Source: Sinotaia quadrata (Eukaryota; Mollusca; Gastropoda; Architaenioglossa; Viviparidae). Taken from it: DNA of 64,000 bases. The notes beneath the pieces were generated by a model that was not told the DNA's origin, made no database searches, and worked only from the letters and a program-made list of their open reading frames with translations. The translations under genes were made by a program, and so were the position numbers. Within the stretch, counting starts at the first letter, position 1; each line of letters begins with the position of its first letter. Location: positions 77,939,163 through 78,003,162 of the forward strand of contig CM054177.1 of NCBI GenBank assembly GCA_028829895.1, read 5' to 3'. Positions 21,271 through 34,738 of this stretch are shown piece by piece.

Positions 21271-22890
21271 CATAATAATGGTACCATGATACTAACATTT
21301 TGTAATCAATAATAACAATAATAAATCCCCAACGAGCGCAGTGAAAGATGTAAATGTATAAGAACAGCAATCAACTTTTCTTTTGAATATGTATACATGT
21401 GTGTGGGTTTTTTGTCTTCCTAAATTCCTGCATTATATTAAAAAAATTCTACATATTTTAATAAGATATAAAATTGAATCATTATGTAAACTTAATCTAA
21501 TTTGAATGCAAGACAATAACTCCATTAATTGGGTTTTTTTTTTTAATTAAAAAAAATTCTGTACTAATTTTACAAACTTGGCATTCACACGTGCACCACC
21601 GAAACAATAACACACCAGTCTGAAATTATTTATTTATTTGATTAATGATCGGTCATATGTGTATCAGTTTTTTTTTTTTTTTTTTTTTTTAAGCAATCTT
21701 ATGAACACACAATCACACACACACAATGATATGAAGGCAGCAGAGCGAAAGAGCATTGGTCGTCTATGCTAGGAGTGGGAAAGGGGGTGCTTTGCCTTTA
21801 AGAAAAGAACTTAGAGAGTTCACCTCAGATAACCTTTTCTCTCCTGTCCCTCTGTTCCCCTTCAACTTTTATCTGTCAGCATTTTGAGCGTAGATAATAG
21901 CAGTTTTCCAAAGTGTGAATGACTCAGTAATTTTCATTGGCATTAAATTATTTCTTTCTGGAACTTTCTGTTTTGCTAGCAGCTTGAGACGTTCGAGACC
22001 CACTATTTCATTTTTTTAAAGTTTTATTTATTTATTTTGTGTGTGATGGGTGGGAGGGTGGTGGAGCTTCAAAAAGGAAAAAAAGCAACCAACAACAAAA
22101 AATTGTTACAAGTCAAAGATTTGTGTTGTTTCTTCATCGAAATCTCCGTAGCATTCTTTCCACGTTAGGAACAAGACTATTTTTTTCTCGTGTCCTACCA
22201 GAACCATACCTTCTTCAGCCAGTTTCATTGACATAGTCACTTAAAGACTTAATATATACATGTATAGATATATTGAGGCAGAAAATAAAACATGTACCAA
22301 CTTTGCCTAAGTGGATGAAAAATGTAACAAGATAAATCTTCCGTCCCATCCAATCATTCCTTGAAAGTGTGGACAGCTAATAGAATGAGTGAAGAATGTG
22401 ATGAACAAATTTGTGCCTTTAATATATAGCATTAAGATACATTGAGACAGGTGGTTAAGTATGATAAAGGAAAGGCACAACATTGTCTACACTTGAAGCA
22501 ATAGACATACACTTTCTCTAATGCGATAAGAAACAATATAGCGAAAGATCTGTGCTTTTACGTAAACACAGGTTGATGACAGGAAGTTACAAAAAACTAT
22601 ACTCTTCTTAATATAAATAACTTAATAATATAAATAACTTGCAGTATGTTATCTCTGCTAGGAGAGGATGCTTCTAGAACAGCTGTAGTCTTGCAGAGAA
22701 TGTCTTCCCAGGAAGGGTTACTGACGGAAGATGGATGATTGACAGCTTGGTATAGGATATATAGAGTGGTAAGCGATCAGGTAGCACCTGTCTGGGATAG
22801 CAGCATGGCTATCATTGAGCCAAAGCTGGGTCAAATGAAAGTCAGAGCTTCTATGTACACTCTTGTAGGAAAGGTCAAATATGGAATTAA
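21271..22890. other. AT-rich non-coding sequence
   Basis: No gene recognised. It holds a poly-T run of about 22 bp near 21669, a short CA tract near 21713 and many A/T homopolymers. Confidence 0.6.
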
Positions 22891-23290
22891 ATATAGAAAG
22901 TGTTCAAACATTAAATCCAATGTAGGAAGTGTTCATACATGAAATCCAATGTAGGAAGTGCTCATACATGAAATCCAGTGTAGGAAGTGTTTATTTGAAA
23001 TCCAGTAGAGGAAGTGTTTGAACATAAAATCCAGTGTAGGAAGTGTTCAAACACGAAATCCACTGTAGGAAGTGTTCATACACGAAATCCACTGTAGGAA
23101 GTGTTCAGAAATGAAATCTAATGTAGGAAATATTTAAACACGAACTTTATTGTAGGAAAGTGTTCAAACATGAAATCCAATGTAGGAAGTGTTCAGACAA
23201 GAGATTTAATGTTAGGAATTGTTCATACACGAAATCCATTTTAGGAAGAGTTCATACACGAAATCCAATGTAGGAAGTATTACAAACATA
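22891..23290. repeat. ~29-bp minisatellite
   Basis: About fourteen imperfect copies of a unit reading GAAATCCAATGTAGGAAGTG plus TTCATACAT. There are no unique spacers between copies, so it is not a spaced array. Confidence 0.93.
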
Positions 23291-24669
23291 GAAACCAGTA
23301 TGAAACAACTATGTTTAAGCATTAAAACACACTTTAGCACAATTTTCAGCTGTCAGATCTATCTATATGCCCTCAGAGCAGAGCAGGAAACTCAGACAGC
23401 AGTTTTTATACCGAGAGTATTATTATAATTATTTTTAGTTGAATTACCCATATGAGAGGCTTCCAATCTTACTACTAAGTGCATGTGTGTGTGTGTGTAT
23501 CGTCTATTTTGGTCTGATTACGTAACATTTCCAGGTCATTTGTGGTACACATAAGCAAAACATTCAATTATTAGCCAGCTCTGTCTTGTTTTACTAATCA
23601 TCAGCTTGGAGCATATTTTAGAATTTAGAATAATGAGAGGGAGGAGTGCCAGTTTTAGGGACAGGCATCAGAGGCACTGTGGCGTGACGGGTTCGATGTT
23701 TGATTTCATTAATAGAATTATCTGTTAATACCTTTAGGCGGCAGTCCATACGTCGCCACACTTTCAATATTTAGGTCAGGTGTTCTGCAGTATTTAATAG
23801 TTATCCATAAGCATATAGTTTGGCTCCTGAAACCCCAGTCCCTAACCTGACTGACCGTTACTGAATAGGGAATACAGACACACATATTACAAAGTGTTTA
23901 GGGATTTATTAATAATCAAAATAGATAAACACGTAATAGACTGCTACAAGAAAGTAAGTTAAAAACCAGTAGGATGTATATGCACGTCATCGTCTGAAGT
24001 TATTTTATAGTACTTCACACTTGCCGAAGTCACTTGGGCGAGTGACGAGAGGCAACGACCGTGGCCTATACCTCCCTCCGTTCTGTCAGAAATGGCACAT
24101 TCATGGTGCAACTTATGAGAGCGGCATAGAAGGGTGCATCAGAGGTGCAGCATAAAATGCCGAGTCTGCACAATAAAGCATAACTCCTACTCCCGAACTT
24201 TCAAGTGGTATGAAAGTAGTAGTTTTACGCATTTGTCATATTTCATTCATAACTTAAGAAAGAGAGGAATAAAGAGAATAAAAGAAAACTTACAACGGTT
24301 GTATAGTAAGATTGAAGGAAGGAAATCGATAAGAAATCATTCCTCTCTTTCACCCCACCCCCATATATTCTGTAAACACATATTATTTAGGCAAGGCCTG
24401 ATTAATCTTTCTCGGCAAAATTATGTGTTGTAGGCTTCCATTTCCTCACACACACACACACCAGTACCATCTCTTGTAACCTCTGCACTTTTAATCACTG
24501 CAGCTATATTGATCAAAATGCACATATCCTGTTTCTCTCTGAGTCAACCCCGGTGGTGATTTAAAAACACAAAAAAAACTTTCAAGGTCGTGAATCCGTA
24601 ACAAACAGACAGCTCCTTCGAATTTCCAACCCCTACCACAATTATCTTAAACTTGACAAATGGCACAAT
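23291..24669. other. Non-coding sequence, no gene recognised
   Basis: Mixed composition, with short GT and CA tracts near 23486 and 24450. Short open frames have no recognisable similarity. Confidence 0.55.
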
Positions 24670-24881
24670 GGACTGAGCAGTGGCATAGCAATGGATTGTG
24701 CAGGTTGTACAATACATAAGGGCCCCGGCGATCGGGGGGAGGGGGACGGGCTGGCAACAAGCGGAGTCTGTATAATTTGTATGCAACAGCTTTTTTTTTC
24801 TCTCGTTTGAAGTCGAAGGGGACCACCACCAAAGCTTTGCACAAGGGCCCCATAAAAACTTGCTGCGCCACTGGGACTGAA
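24670..24881. mobile_element. Short hAT-type non-autonomous element
   Basis: The element is 24678-24873 (196 bp). Its ends are inverted: CAGTGGCATAGCAA at the left and, read on the other strand, CAGTGGCGCAGCAA at the right, both continuing to a GGGCCCC-type subterminal motif. GGACTGAG precedes it and GGACTGAA follows, an 8-bp duplication with one mismatch. TIR sequence and 8-bp duplication fit hAT. It has no coding capacity. Confidence 0.85.
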
Positions 24882-26559
24882 CTCTGGGTGCGGACTGGCA
24901 ATATGAAATGAAGATTCTTTTTAAAAAATTAGTATTACTATTACATGTTTTCAATTTTCCTCAACATTAAAATTTGTAGTACTATTTGCTATTATAGAAT
25001 TAGCCTCCGTGAAACACATGTTCAGAACTTTCAAACAATAATTAACTCAACTGAACTCACCTGAAACGATGGGCAATTCAGTTAAACTCATCGTCTGAAT
25101 ATAGTTTAACTGAACTGCTTTCAGTTGATGGGTTTGAGTTGCCGGCTAAACTTTAATCATTTAAAAAAAAAAATACTATAAACCATTTCCATAAACTATA
25201 AACTTTCAATTGAATGCTCGCCCATTGGTAAAAGCCTCTTCTGGCATGTCTACAAGGAGACCATGCGTGCGCACGTACTTCCAGAATCCAAGCCAGACCG
25301 TTTACAGAACTGGTCTCTGCTTAATGATGATGGCTTCCTTTCACTCATAAAGACCCGAGGTGTCTGCCATCCATGCCCACCCGTTTTTTCTTGCTCTGAC
25401 CCGTCATAGGAATGCGATTTTACTTCGTGTGTTGTTCGTTGGGGAGGGTGGCGAACGGAAGCAGAAAACAAAGAAAGGTTGTTCAGGGGAAGGGTCAGAC
25501 GCTCTTTACAAGTGCAGACAAGTCGGGTCAGGGGAGATGACTGCATGCAGCAGCGGCAAGCGATCTTAATTTGCTGAAGATTAGCGACAAGAGTGGGATG
25601 CACTTACCGCCTACCGAGAGCTAGCGAAACTAAACGTGTGTGAGAGGGGTCCATTGGCGGGGATCCGGATTCCTACACGGTGGCCTGCTTGGGCACGGCC
25701 GGTCGAGGTTTTACTTTTAGTCTGAAATTGTTTGCCACCAGGCTCTCCCTGCAATGCGAACCGGTTTCAAGACAACCTTACAGGGGGAAAAAAGGTTTGG
25801 GAACATATCACGAATATTGTTACAAGGAAGTTTAGAGTGATACTCTTCTGGAGTATAACGTGGACATAACCCAGGGCAACATTACAAGTAACTTGAAGTG
25901 AAACAGGTGGGAGAAAAGCTCTTGTTCAAGATCTGCACAGCAGGATTCACCACTGAATACGAAGATTATTTTTTCTGTGCAGATCCTGGTATCATGTCCT
26001 CCTTCCTGAGTGAAATGCAGATTTGAAACAATAGTCATTTAATAAGTGAAAGCAAACTCTTTCGCTAAACACATTACATGTATCTTCAGTATGAACTTGA
26101 ACTGAATTTAGCGTACTAAACACATCATGTGACATTAACTTAGTTTAAGAAATAAACTGACACACTGACCATTTACCAAACGAAGTAAACTTCAGAATCT
26201 GAACATTTAACTATATTCATCAAACTGTACTAATGCAAGTCATGCATCCCTCATGTATTAAACACATACACACAGTTTATTTAATTTAATCATTTTATTT
26301 TAAATAAATCTGATGGAACCATGCTGATTGTAAGGATTTCTGCACATTGTGCATGAATTAACATTCCTTGATGTCTTATTAACTTTTGCAAGATGATATC
26401 ATATTTAGGCATAGCACCAGTAGCATCTTGCTCAAGGTATGAGGCTACAGATAGAAAAGTTACATGTAATCCTTAACCACTTATTATCTTTATTTGTTGG
26501 GTGGGAGATAAATCAGATTCCATGCAGTAAAAACTCAGAAAGCTTGCCATTTAGCTACT
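24882..26559. other. Non-coding sequence with a GC-richer core
   Basis: About 25240-25760 is markedly GC- and CpG-richer than the flanks. No transposon end, splice-supported exon or protein was recognised in it. The rest is AT-rich. Confidence 0.45.
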
Positions 26560-26773
26560 GCCTAGACAAGGGGTCACCAACATGGTGCCCACGGGCACCA
26601 GGTCGCCTGCAAAGACCACATAAGTTGCCCACAGGCCTTTTATAAGTCTTCATATTATTAATAATGTATAAAGGCAAACTAGAAGAGTGTATCAAACTGG
26701 TAGCCCTTCGTATGACTCAGTACCCATGAATTAGCTCTCAGTATCAAAAAGGTTGGTGACCCCTGGCCTAGAC
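26560..26773. mobile_element. hAT-type MITE with perfect 8-bp target duplication
   Basis: The element is 26568-26765 (198 bp). The left end reads AGGGGTCACCAAC from the second base plus one, and the right end is its inverse (GTTGGTGACCCCTG). GCCTAGAC occurs at both 26560-26567 and 26766-26773. The internal sequence is non-coding. It resembles widespread Charlie-like hAT derivatives with CAGGGGTCACCAAC ends. Confidence 0.93.
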
Positions 26774-26929
26774 TATTGGACCTAGAAAATACCACTAAAC
26801 ACCAGTTCATACCTATACTCTACCTCCTTATCTCAACCTTCCAGAATCACCTTTGACTCTTGTACCTGACCGAAATAAGCAAAAATTGGAAGAGGCACAA
26901 AACCCAAAACAATACATATTATTATAAAC

Positions 26930-27300
26930 AGCAAGAGGGTTTAACAACAGAGACATGAGGATACAAACTTAACAAACAGTTCAGTTCGATTTAACAACTG
27001 AGACATGAGGATACAAACTTAACAAACAGTTCAAAATGATTTTAACAACTTAGTTTATGAGCATGCAAACTAAAATAGCTCGAGGATTTAACAACTGAGA
27101 CACAACCGTGTAACCTTAACAAAGTACAAAGTGATTTAACAGCTGAGACACAACCATGTAAACTTAACAAAGTACAAAGTGATTTAACAGCTGAGATATA
27201 AGCATGCAGACTAAACAAATGGCTCAAGACAATTTAACAACTGACATGACTCTACAGATTTAACAAACAGTGCTAGATGATTTAACCACTGAGAGGCGAC
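26930..27300. repeat. ~50-60-bp minisatellite
   Basis: About six copies of a unit with GATTTAACAACTGAGACA and a following AAACTTAACAAA segment. Minus-strand frames through it are repeat by-products. Confidence 0.88.
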
Positions 27301-27679
27301 CCAGCAGACAGACTAACAAAATAATGACAGCTGGAAATATTGTTTGAGAAGACTGCAAAAATTCAACTTCACTTGCTGAAACTTGTATGTGTGTTACTGA
27401 ATCGCACACAGATTTTAAGTAAACAAGCCAGACACTGCCTGTCCCTGGCCAAGTCATCTTCATAACTGGACAATTAATGCAGTTGCTTTTGTTAGGACCA
27501 ATTTGGCCAAAATACATTTGGCTGGGGTGATTGAGGAAATGAGTTGCTGCAAATGTTTATCTTGTTTTCAAATGCAAGACCTGTTTTAGGTAATGCCAGA
27601 TCCTGGTTATTGTCTTCAGTTTAGTGTGCCATATTTTTCATGCATGCATGTGTTGTGTGTGTATATCTGCATGTATGTG

Positions 27680-27775
<96 letters not shown>

Positions 27776-28334
27776 ATGGATCTTATCAAATGGTGGAAGT
27801 AGATAAGAAGCATCCCTGTTAGTCACCACTGACTTGAAAGAAAAATACAAGCAATTACAATAGATGTTTACATGAATGGTCAGGGGTTTGATTAATAATT
27901 AAGATGTTCAAGTCCCTGTTCAAAAATGAAAACTTGCTGTTTCACTTCTGCTGTTCTGAGTGCGATTTTGCAAGTGTATCTTTACAAGTATATTTATATG
28001 TGTTGTTAATTTAAAACATCATGACTTCATGAGAGATATATATACATTGGTGAGTTAATGACAAAGTTGTTTTTGTTCTTTCATTGAAATTCAAGTGAAG
28101 AACTTTATGTGGGGCACTGGAGTGACATTTTAAAAAAAATGATATTATTACTAATTAATTTAATTTCTTAAAGATGGAGTGCTTCATTTTAATCCAGCTT
28201 TAAATTAGATGAATGCATATGGTAATATTTGTTTAAGGTAGAACCCTATGGTTTTAATTACTACTAGTCATAAAACCAACAAGAATTACTATAAGATGGC
28301 ATTCTTTGTTTCATCATTGACCATAAAGCTAAAG
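27301..28334. repeat. TG microsatellite within AT-rich intron
   Basis: A (TG)n tract of about 91 bp, roughly 45 units, occupies 27683-27773. The rest is AT-rich with no gene. Confidence 0.9.
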
Positions 28335-28562
28335 GCTGAGAAGTCTGTATGCTGGGTAGACCACTTCTGTACTAGAGTTATTGTGGGTTCAAGACACAAT
28401 CTGATTAATCAATGATATTTTATTTTCCAGTCAACACATACTTCTCCCCCACCCCCATATACACACCACACCCCTTCCATCATGAAATTAGTGAGCTTGT
28501 CAACTGAATTGTAAAGCACTTAAAGAGATGAAGATATAAAGTGCTAATTATTATTATTTTTT
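28335..28562 (+). mobile_element. tRNA-derived SINE
   Basis: A tRNA-like head includes a D-arm-like GGGTAGACCAC and, about 30 bases later, a B-box GGGTTCAAGAC. The body then ends in TTGTAAAGCACTTAAAGAGA and AAAGTGCTAATTATTATTA, a tail of the kind common in animal SINEs (GTAAAGCRC ... GYGCTATATAA followed by ATT repeats). RNA polymerase III box A is degenerate and no target duplication was found, so the copy is old. Confidence 0.72.
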
Positions 28563-29314
28563 AAATAAATATTCAATACTTAGTCCTCAGTAATGTTTTC
28601 TAGGTGGGGTTTAATAGCTAAATAAATAAATTTATTATAAAAACAGAAGAATGTTTTTAAAAAATCACTTCATTTTTAATACTAGGTTATAAACTAATAG
28701 ATATGTTCTTGTTTATTAGAATTAGTATTTATGGGCAAGGACAAAACCTATTCATACCAAACAAAATGAAAAAGAATGATTTTGAGAAATTAAGACACAA
28801 TAAAAGAATGTTTGAAGAATGAAATCAAAATAAATTTAGAAATTAAATGAAAACCTTATTTATTTATTTTTTTTACAAACTGCCCCATTTTAGAACATCA
28901 AAGCTATTCAAATTCTGCCTGACTTGAAGATTTTGTAATCTTGCATCTCATAGTCTAATTGATCATGTAAACTAATAGTGATGCTATTAGTCAAGACAAT
29001 TCACAGGTTATTGGATATAGAAATGGAATTTTTATGCATCTGTAATGCCGAATAAAGAATGAGTCATTTTGGGTCTAAAATCTAAAGACTGAATCACCCC
29101 ATTTTGGAATTTGAAATATATTTGAGACTGAGGTCATTTTAGAAATATAGAAGCACATTGCATGTTTTGTTTTGTCATTGATTTGATTTAAAGTGTTGTT
29201 GAACAGTTTGTAAAATCTTCCCTCTTAAAATGTCTTGCACCTTTATAGGTGTCATGCTTCTTTCAATACCTTGACGTGTTGTCTGATGTGACAATTTTGG
29301 TTGTCTTTGTGCAG
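28563..29314. other. AT-rich intron sequence
   Basis: No gene recognised. It ends in the acceptor of the 29315 exon (TTTGTGCAG). Confidence 0.6.
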
Positions 29315-29522
29315 GGCGGACCAAGCAATGCAACACAGTATTACCCCAGTCCTTATGGCCCTCACCATTATCCATCAGCCCCTCACCAGTACCCATCTCA
29401 CCATCACCCACATCCACATCCAGCTCCCCATAATGTCCACCCACACATGCACTCTGGTATGCCACACATACAGTCCCCACCTCCTCATTCGTGTACCAAC
29501 CATGCACCAGTCCATACGTCGG
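29315..29522 (+). CDS. FNDC3A: FNDC3 exon: Pro/His/Tyr-rich N-terminal region
   Basis: A 208-nt exon between TTGTGCAG at its 5' side and GTAAGT at 29523. It starts in phase 0 and ends with one extra base. It encodes a stretch with TQYYPSPYGPHHY, His/Pro doublets (HHHPHPHPAPH) and SPPPHS. Vertebrate FNDC3A and B carry a Pro- and Tyr-rich, poorly conserved segment with a TQY motif ahead of the FN3 array; this exon occupies that place. The single base left at the end is compatible with both the 38477 and 48831 exons. Identity rests mainly on colinearity with the clear FN3 exons downstream. Confidence 0.8.
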
Positions 29523-31422
29523 GTAAGTAATAAGATTTGTTACATAATTTTTTTACTTTTTTTTGGGTCTCTTTGACAATTAATGTATTAGGTAAGTTGA
29601 AAGAACATTGCTAATGTTCTTTTTTTCTGTATACCATGTAGCACAAAGACCCATCATAATTTTGCAGTGTTAATTTTTATTGTGTGTGCAATTCATTTGT
29701 CAAGTAAGTAAATGACTACCACATGCAAAGAATAGCATTTATTCTTTGGTTTTTTCATACATGATATAAAGGTCAGTGACCTTAACATGTCAAGAGTAAC
29801 CTTTAGCCTGAGGTTTATCAACTTGAAGGCACTTTTAGCTTACCCCTTTGTTTACATTATGCCGTAACATAAATGAAATTGATAATTTGATGTTGGAAGT
29901 GTATAATAAAATTTTGTAAGTGAACATATTTTGTCTATAACATTTCTGGGATGTGAAGCAAAATGCATAGAAATAAATGGTGTGATTGGCACTGTAAATA
30001 ATACTAACAGAAGAATGTTAATTTTCATTAAGTATGACACCAAAAAATTAAGGTTAAATCTTTTGATAGCAATGTTAAGAATGTCAGCCAAAGTTATAAA
30101 ACAAAGGAAACATACTCGATGGAAGAATCTTCTCAGGAAGTTGGCTGATTATAATTATTAAATGAGCAAGAATAAATCAAAAGGCAATGAGTTAAAAATA
30201 AATAAATACAGAATTATAAATAAATAAAACTCAGTAAAAATGTAAAATATCTTTTAAAAGTAAACAGTAGAAATATATATGCAACTTACAAACATTGTGT
30301 CAGAAGTAAATGATGACCCATAGTTCAGTTAATCTTAAATTACACACATCAGCACATTTATTCTCATTGAGGGATGAGGTACATGTATGCCTACTGTGAC
30401 AAAATTATTCCCCTGCTATACTTTCTCTAAGAATTAGAATTATTAATAGAATTATTAAGTTAACATTGTCAACGTTTATAATGATCAACATATAATATCA
30501 CGTTATGTACTATTTGTGTATTTTCTAAAACTTTAAACCTTGTTTGTATTGTTTTGCATGTAAGTGGGTTGAGGGCATTTAGTTCAGCCTTAATTAAAGC
30601 TGACCTTTGTACTTGTACTGTGGTTTTTTGTTTTGATGTCCTCAGAGGCGGAGGCATGAATGGGTTTATGACCCATGGTCAGCCTGTGGCTTTTGAGTGA
30701 AACCGAATAACCATGTGGTGGCCTGTACACATTGACATTAATTAGTATCTGAATTAGGGCTGGAGCTTGGTGGATAGTTGAAGATTCAGGATATATGTCC
30801 CCACTGGCCAGCAAACCCATTGTCCATCTTATGGCTTACAGTTGAATGCCTGAGGGCCACTGCTTGTGGCTTGTTTAGGAGTTAAAGAGCAGTGTAGATC
30901 GAAACTCAAGAGTTGGGTTAGAGTGAAAATTCCTGATTTTTGGCATCCGGTGATATTGTGGTTTGTTTTGTTTCTTTGAATTGTGGTATAGTTTTGATCT
31001 TGATTTGTTTCAAACCAGGAGATAGAGTGGTCAATTGTGAAGAGCTGAGAGTGGTCAGTAGTGGAAAGTTGAGTGTCAGTGGTTGTGTGTTGTCTATATT
31101 GGTAGCTTTGCAGATCTTTGCATATTCAGAGTCTAGGGTGCTGATTTCTAATTTCTGAATTGGAAGAATAGTTGTTGAGAACTGAGAGTGGTCAGCTGAC
31201 ACCATTTTTCTCTCTCACTTGGCAGATATACGGGCACTGTAAACGTTTCTTTCTTCCACAACATTAAAGACAAACATTTACTATCACACAGTATTTCAGT
31301 ACGTGGAAAATTTCTTACTAAAGGAGAAGATTAACCCATCTTTTAATCTGTATTTAGTGAGGCCCCACCCCCACTTTCTTCTCCAACATAAGGTTATCAA
31401 TATGTTTAAGAAGGTCAATAAA
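29523..31422. other. Intron sequence
   Basis: AT-rich intron. A less AT-rich stretch at about 30640-31230 has internal repeats of GAGTGGTCA but no recognised gene. Confidence 0.6.
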
Positions 31423-32655
31423 TTTAACAATAAATTTCCATGAAACCACGTTCGAATAACTTTAATATCTATACAGTCTTATATCCTAAAGCACAATTCA
31501 AAAATTTAGTGTCACTACAATCACAGGATAGTTCTTATTAGAGAACAGAAATGAAGTTATTAGAGGAAAGTGATAATAGTTTGGTTTAGGCACTGTCTCA
31601 ATAGTCTTTTACATGCTTTTTTGGCCATAAGTTTATTGTTCAGTTATTACTGTGAATTCCACATGATTCCCTCACATTGAGAACACCAATTCGCTGCTAG
31701 TCTCTCGAGGCTAACCTGGCACTCCTTCACCATATTAGCTCCCTCAAGCAGAACAACAATTGTAGCAATTTCCAGTAATTTCCTTGTACCAGAAATTGCT
31801 TGATGTAGTCAGCATACCTTGCACCATGCATCAACAGAGTGTAGTGTATTCTTTACACTTACACACTGCAGTAGATACTTCGCATGTTTACCATGGTCAT
31901 AATGGTTTATAATCAGTAAACCCGGGGATTAAGATAATACAAAGAAAGTCTCCTTTTCTCCTGAAAATATAACCATGGAGCAAACACTAATTTTCTAGTT
32001 TATTCCTTTTTATCTCCATTCTTTTTTACATTCAAGTCTCAACTTACAGTTTCCTGCAACAGTATTTATTAGCCCAATACACACATACAGCATAATAAAT
32101 ACAACATAATAGTTTTATGAGTTGGTTCACTAAAAATAATATCAAGTGTTGAGCATACTACATACAAGCATTATAGTTCACAATTTGTAGAAATAATGAT
32201 ATTCTCACATAATGCATTTCTACCTAAAATATAAGTATAATATCTCAGTAGCAAAAATGCACAAAATATTTCTAAGTACAATCTCTCTCATTTAACTCAC
32301 AATTAAGCTAACAGTTGTCTTTCATGACCAGACTTCTTGCCACACCAAATTCAAGTGATTAGACAGTAGAATTCTGTACAGCATGTAAACTTTTGATCTC
32401 AGCCCATTGGATGGTTTAGTTCTCATAAATTTTAACCATTGGATAATAAAAACTACTCATCCATTTGGAACATTTTTGCAATGCATCAGCAATTTCTAGC
32501 ATATTTTCAACTCAAGTTGTTTACTCCGACTCTGACACTTACAAAAATACCATCATAAGAAGCACCCAAGGTCAGGTCATTTCAACAATTTAACAATTTA
32601 TATAATAATTGAGTTTAGAAATAGGGATAGGCAAATTTACTTCATCCCACTCTGT
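31423..32655. repeat. Dispersed 1.2-kb repeat, copy A
   Basis: This block matches 46952-48175 along its length in the same orientation. Shared words in order include ATTTCCATGAAACC, CCAGAAATTGCT, TACAGTTTCCTGCAACA, GATCTCAGCCCATTGG, GCAATTTCTAGCATATT and TAGGCAAATTTACT. There is no ORF. It may be a solo LTR or a non-autonomous transposon; termini and target duplication could not be fixed by eye. Confidence 0.85.
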
Positions 32656-33508
32656 GGTTCAGATTAGATACATCTGTCTTTAATGAATATAAAAAGTGTC
32701 AAACAATTTTAATTTTATGAAAATAGTGGATGTAATGTGTTTGTGTATGTATGCACTTGTGCATGTGTGTGTGTTTGTTTGTTTTGGTAGGAAAGTTAAT
32801 CAGAAGTTTTGTGTTGATAATTTTCTATGCCCTCTACTTCATGTCTTAACTCTGGTAAAAAAATGTTTCGTTAACTGGCACTTGCATCAGACCAGGCTCG
32901 CATTCATGGCCAAGATTGATTGTTCATGGCAAACTATCAAGCGCCAATGTCAAACAATTAATGTTTTCTCCCCTTTTCAGTCGGTGACTCTGCAAACAGC
33001 AAATGTTGGGCCCAATCGTTAGCAGCTCCGTTATTTGCCGGACATCAGTGCTTGCTGTTCATGAGGTCAGGAATGTGAACAGTGTGCACAAGTTTGATTG
33101 GTCAATAATTATAATCTATCCATGATGGCTTTGCATTGGGACTTCTTATTGCTCATGAAAGTCTTAGATGATGTGACACATAAATCTGCACATGCAAACA
33201 CGTGTGTATCCACAAGAGGATATACACACACCTATCTTTTAAAAAATTATATCAAATAGAGACAATACAGATGACAACTAAAGTAACAGCAAGATACAGA
33301 TATGTATTTGACTGTGAACAAAAGAGGTAAAATTTATATCCTGAGAATGAGAGATAATTAAATGTATCTACTATTGATAAGAATGGCTAAATCACATTTT
33401 TTTTCTTTTGTTTTTTGTTACATATAGAACAAGAGAAATAGTATTTATGTTCAGCTTTTGAAAAAAAAGTGACAAAATCTCACATTTTATTACATTTAGA
33501 AGGGAGAG

Positions 33509-33565
<57 letters not shown>

Positions 33566-34738
33566 ATACAATATATATATATATTGTCTATTGAAAAGAA
33601 TGGCTAAATCTATTTTGTTTTGTTTGGAATGAAAGGGATAATGTTCTTGAACAACTATGGAAATGACAAAAGCACTCTTGTTGCTCTGGAAGTGAGAGAG
33701 AATTTATGTAATGGCCAATAACAAGAATAGTAAATCCTTAGAGTTAAAGAGACTGTATTTATGTACATTTATTAATCTATAAATTTTAATTAGATCACTA
33801 TAGAGTCGTTGCCTTTTATCATTATCTTGATGTGATCATCATTGAGAGTGACATTTTAGTTGCCTCTTTGAGGACCACAGTATGGCTGGCACTTGCCAGA
33901 AATTTGCTGCTTGAACAATCAGTCCATGTAATAGAGATAAATATAAAGTATAAGTTATACAAAATGTCAAAACAGCAATGTAAATCTTGAAATTTCTTTC
34001 TGCATGAGTACTGTAAATGATCATTATGCTTACCTCCCTTAGTTCTTTTGGTTCAGATTTCTAAACAAGCTTAGGAGAATATTTGGTCATGTTGCCCATT
34101 ATAGAACTTTACAGGAACCACTTTAATTGCTTAATAAATGTGTTTGGAAGAACCTCAAAGAGAACAACCCTACAGTACTTTGATATAGTTTGCTTTAGAG
34201 AACATCATAACTTAACATGTTTAGCATGATTTTGTTGTAGAGAATCTTATAACTAACTAAAAGCAGATTTGTGCTTGAATGTTATTTTGCTTTGGTCTGA
34301 GTCACTGTTAAATACCCACTGGAGCACAATATTTTGTTTCTTTACTCAAACCTGGTGCTTGAAATAGAGAGAAATCAAAAACCCAATTTGCATTGTTTCC
34401 TCAACTGTTTCTTTTGGCTGACTATCTCCTACTCTCTTTCCAGTGTTTGCCTTCAACAATTGTTTGTTGATTCATCAGGCAAATTTGTGTTGGAGGTGGG
34501 GTAAGGGAAACTGAGATTAGCCCTTCTGTATGAATGCCACTTTTCAAAAAGTAAATATTCATTTTTTTTTAATCTGACAGTCATTATGAATATGATTGCA
34601 TTCATCATTCATATCACTTAATGAACTACTAATTTTTCTTGGTTAGCTTATGTTTAATGTTCCATTCCAGCATGATTCATTAATTTCACTGACAGATTTG
34701 TGGCTGTTTAGAAATAATGTAAAATATATATTTAGGAA
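32656..34738. other. Intron sequence with TA microsatellite
   Basis: AT-rich intron. A (TA)n tract covers about 33512-33585. No gene recognised. Confidence 0.7.

Noticed and set aside
22891..23290. Regular ~29-bp repeats resembling a CRISPR array
   Set aside because: Repeats are contiguous without unique spacers, there are no cas genes, and the DNA is clearly animal.
27593..27850. CVCVCV and HTHTHT reading frames
   Set aside because: These are translations of the TG microsatellite.
29931..30161. A 76-codon + strand ORF with basic C-terminus
   Set aside because: Lies in an intron, lacks acceptor or donor support and any family signature.
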